Shown here one piece after another: positions 5,410 to 6,352 of a stretch of 6,352 nucleotides of DNA; position 1 is the stretch's first letter, and each line of letters starts with the position of its first letter. The notes below the pieces were generated by a model, which saw only the letters and a program-made list of their open reading frames with translations, was not told the origin of the DNA and did no database searches. Made by a program: the position numbers and the translations under genes. This DNA is from JBMNTU01 sp050945895 (lineage in GTDB: Bacteria > Bacillota > Clostridia > Christensenellales > Christensenellaceae), in contig JBMNTU010000112.1 of NCBI GenBank assembly GCA_050945895.1, positions 1-6,352 on the forward strand. Direction: 5' to 3'.

Positions 5410-5439
5410 ATTTTAGCATTATTCCGCTTGTACTGTCAA
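5410..5439 (-). promoter_or_regulatory. Sigma-A promoter of the FkbH cassette, overlapping the truA stop
   Basis: On the minus strand a perfect TTGACA (5439-5434) and TAAAAT (5415-5410) are 18 bp apart, with TGC in front of the -10 as an extended -10. The TGA inside TTGACA is the truA stop codon. The predicted start is near 5403, in the palindrome TTGTACAA (5396-5403), which could be an operator half-site or chance. The leader would be about 27 nt. Confidence 0.83.
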
Positions 5440-6170
5440 TAAAACACCCGAACGAGGTACAGCCCGCCCGGAGGAACGGTTGGACCCGCGTGCTTGCGCT
5501 CTTTGCCCGCGACGATCGCGGCGACGTCGCCGGGCAAAATTTTGCGTTGCCCAACAAGCAGCAGCGTGCCTGTCATAATACGGACCATGTTGTATAAAAA
5601 CCCCCCGCCAAATACGTTGATAGTAATATATTCGCCGTCGCGAGCAAGCTCGATTTTATCCACCGTGCGGACCGTTCCCTTAATGTCCGTTCCGGCGGCG
5701 CAAAATGCGGAAAAGTCGTGCGTGCCCAGCATATGGGCTGCGCCCTCCCGCATTGCGGAAATGTCCAGCTCCATGGGGAAAAACATGCAGAAATTTCGCA
5801 TGATCGCGCTTGCCACAGGCGCGTTTTGGATGACATACCGGTATTGCTTTCCTTTGGCTGAAAAGCGCGCATGGAACCCTTCCTCCGCCAAAAAAGACCG
5901 CTTGATGCGAATGTCACCCGGAAGGGCCGTGTTGAGGGCGACGGCAAATTTTTCGGGGGGGATGCCCGACTGTGTATCGAAATGTGCGACCTGGCAAAGC
6001 GCATGTACGCCCGCGTCTGTTCTGCCCGACGCTTCGGGAAAAATGGTTTCGCCAGTACGCTTAAAAATCGCATCGCCAATTTTCTGCTGGATGCTTGTGC
6101 CGTTTTTCTGCACCTGCCACCCGCAGTAGCCCGTTCCCTCATATTCAATATGCAGTACGATCCGTTGCAT
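5436..6170 (-). CDS. truA: tRNA pseudouridine(38-40) synthase TruA
   Basis: The protein is 244 residues, normal for Firmicutes. It starts MQRIVLHIEYEGTGYCGWQVQ (family signature YDGT.Y.GWQ.Q). The catalytic Asp52 lies in ASGRTDAGVHALCQVAHFD (47-65). The C-terminal domain contains YRYVI, THDFSAFCAAG and FLYNMVRIMTGTLL, all conserved. TruA converts uridines 38, 39 and 40 in the tRNA anticodon arm to pseudouridine. A start 13 codons upstream is possible, but ATG 6170 has GGAGG 7 nt before it and gives the standard N terminus. In many Firmicutes truA sits directly before rplM; here the FkbH cassette lies between. No terminator separates truA from the cassette, so read-through is likely. Confidence 0.97.
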   Translation of the reverse strand: MQRIVLHIEYEGTGYCGWQVQKNGTSIQQKIGDAIFKRTGETIFPEASGRTDAGVHALCQVAHFDTQSGIPPEKFAVALNTALPGDIRIKRSFLAEEGFHARFSAKGKQYRYVIQNAPVASAIMRNFCMFFPMELDISAMREGAAHMLGTHDFSAFCAAGTDIKGTVRTVDKIELARDGEYITINVFGGGFLYNMVRIMTGTLLLVGQRKILPGDVAAIVAGKERKHAGPTVPPGGLYLVRVFY

Positions 6171-6177
6171 AATTCGG

Positions 6178-6182
6178 CCTCC
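6178..6182 (-). promoter_or_regulatory. truA ribosome binding site
   Basis: The minus strand reads GGAGG, 7 nt before ATG 6170. It supports the shorter TruA start; the longer reading would begin inside the upstream hairpin. Confidence 0.75.
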
Positions 6183-6191
6183 ATTCCACGC

Positions 6192-6235
6192 AAAAAGCCG
6201 CGGTTTCATTTATCATAACATGAAACCGCGGCTTT
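6192..6235 (-). terminator. 16-bp perfect hairpin upstream of truA, likely terminator
   Basis: AAAGCCGCGGTTTCAT (6194-6209) and ATGAAACCGCGGCTTT (6220-6235) are perfect complements around a 10-nt loop. On the minus strand the stem ends in TTTTT followed by GCG, which suits intrinsic termination of a transcript arriving from the right of the window. On the plus strand only TTT follows. It ends about 22 nt before the truA start codon, so it could also work as an attenuator if transcription enters from upstream. Confidence 0.7.
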
Positions 6236-6262
6236 GATACACATGATTTTTGTTAGTGTCAA
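6234..6262 (-). promoter_or_regulatory. Candidate promoter for truA
   Basis: On the minus strand TTGACA (6262-6257) and TATCAA (6239-6234) are 17 bp apart. The -35 is perfect, the -10 matches four of six positions. Transcription would start near 6227, inside the first arm of the hairpin, so mRNA from this promoter would not form the complete stem and would escape termination. Confidence 0.5.
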
Positions 6263-6352
6263 GTAAACGTTGGCAAGCAAGAGCCTTTTACAAAAGATAT
6301 AATGACATTTGTTTTTCGTATCTATGACAACATCATATCACTGAAGCGTCAT
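6263..6352. other. AT-rich right edge without a supported gene
   Basis: All three minus-strand frames meet stop codons within about 30 nt of the right edge, so no gene enters from that side beyond that point. On the plus strand ATG 6302 opens a frame of 17 codons to the edge, but it has no ribosome binding site and overlaps a TATAAT (6298-6303) that has no good -35 box. I see nothing else in it. Confidence 0.5.

Noticed and set aside
6302..6352. Possible start of a rightward gene (ATG ACA TTT ...)
   Set aside because: No Shine-Dalgarno sequence, the ATG overlaps TATAAT, and only 17 codons are visible.
1..6352. CRISPR array, rRNA, complete tRNA, transposase or phage genes
   Set aside because: I looked for regularly spaced direct repeats, tRNA cloverleaf pieces and transposase or integrase motifs and found none.

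Overview
The window looks like chromosomal DNA from a Gram-positive, probably clostridial (Firmicutes) bacterium of medium G+C. The evidence is the rplM-rpsI pair next to truA, strong AGGAGG-type ribosome binding sites, sigma-A promoters of the TTGACA/TAAAAT type, a BmrR-type MerR regulator and an FtsX-type peptide-exporter permease. A Christensenella-like or related gut clostridium would fit, but the sequence does not fix the genus.

Layout, left to right. Positions 2-400 (+) hold the 3' end of an ABC transporter permease gene. Positions 401-602 are a non-coding stretch packed with inverted repeats and look like a dispersed repeat element. Positions 603-1397 (-) encode a MerR-family regulator with a GyrI-like effector domain; its promoter (1431-1461) has the 19-bp spacer and central dyad typical of MerR control. 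Positions 1502-1527 are the terminator of the ribosomal operon. rpsI (1541-1936, -) and rplM (1953-2381, -) follow, with a leader and promoter at 2382-2552. Four tightly packed genes then lie on the minus strand, 5376 down to 2574: an FkbH-type HAD enzyme, a stand-alone acyl carrier protein, a GNAT acyltransferase and a VOC-fold metalloprotein. They have their own promoter (5410-5439) and terminator (2532-2559). truA (5436-6170, -) is next, then a 16-bp hairpin and about 115 bp of AT-rich DNA with no convincing gene.

How the genes work together. In many Firmicutes truA is directly followed by rplM and rpsI. Here the order is kept but a four-gene cassette sits between truA and rplM. By family knowledge, FkbH proteins dephosphorylate 1,3-bisphosphoglycerate and load a glyceryl group on an acyl carrier protein. 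The next gene is that carrier protein, and a GNAT resembling nucleotide-sugar N-acyltransferases of the PseH type follows. The simplest reading is a small pathway that makes glyceryl-ACP (or a similar three-carbon acyl-ACP) and transfers it to an amine, perhaps on a sugar. The VOC protein keeps a plausible four-residue metal site and could modify or epimerise the acyl group. The acceptor is not encoded here, and the final product is unknown.

The junctions are compact. The fkbH-like promoter overlaps the truA stop codon, and the cassette terminator stem contains the -35 box of the rplM promoter. The hairpin upstream of truA overlaps a possible -10 box.
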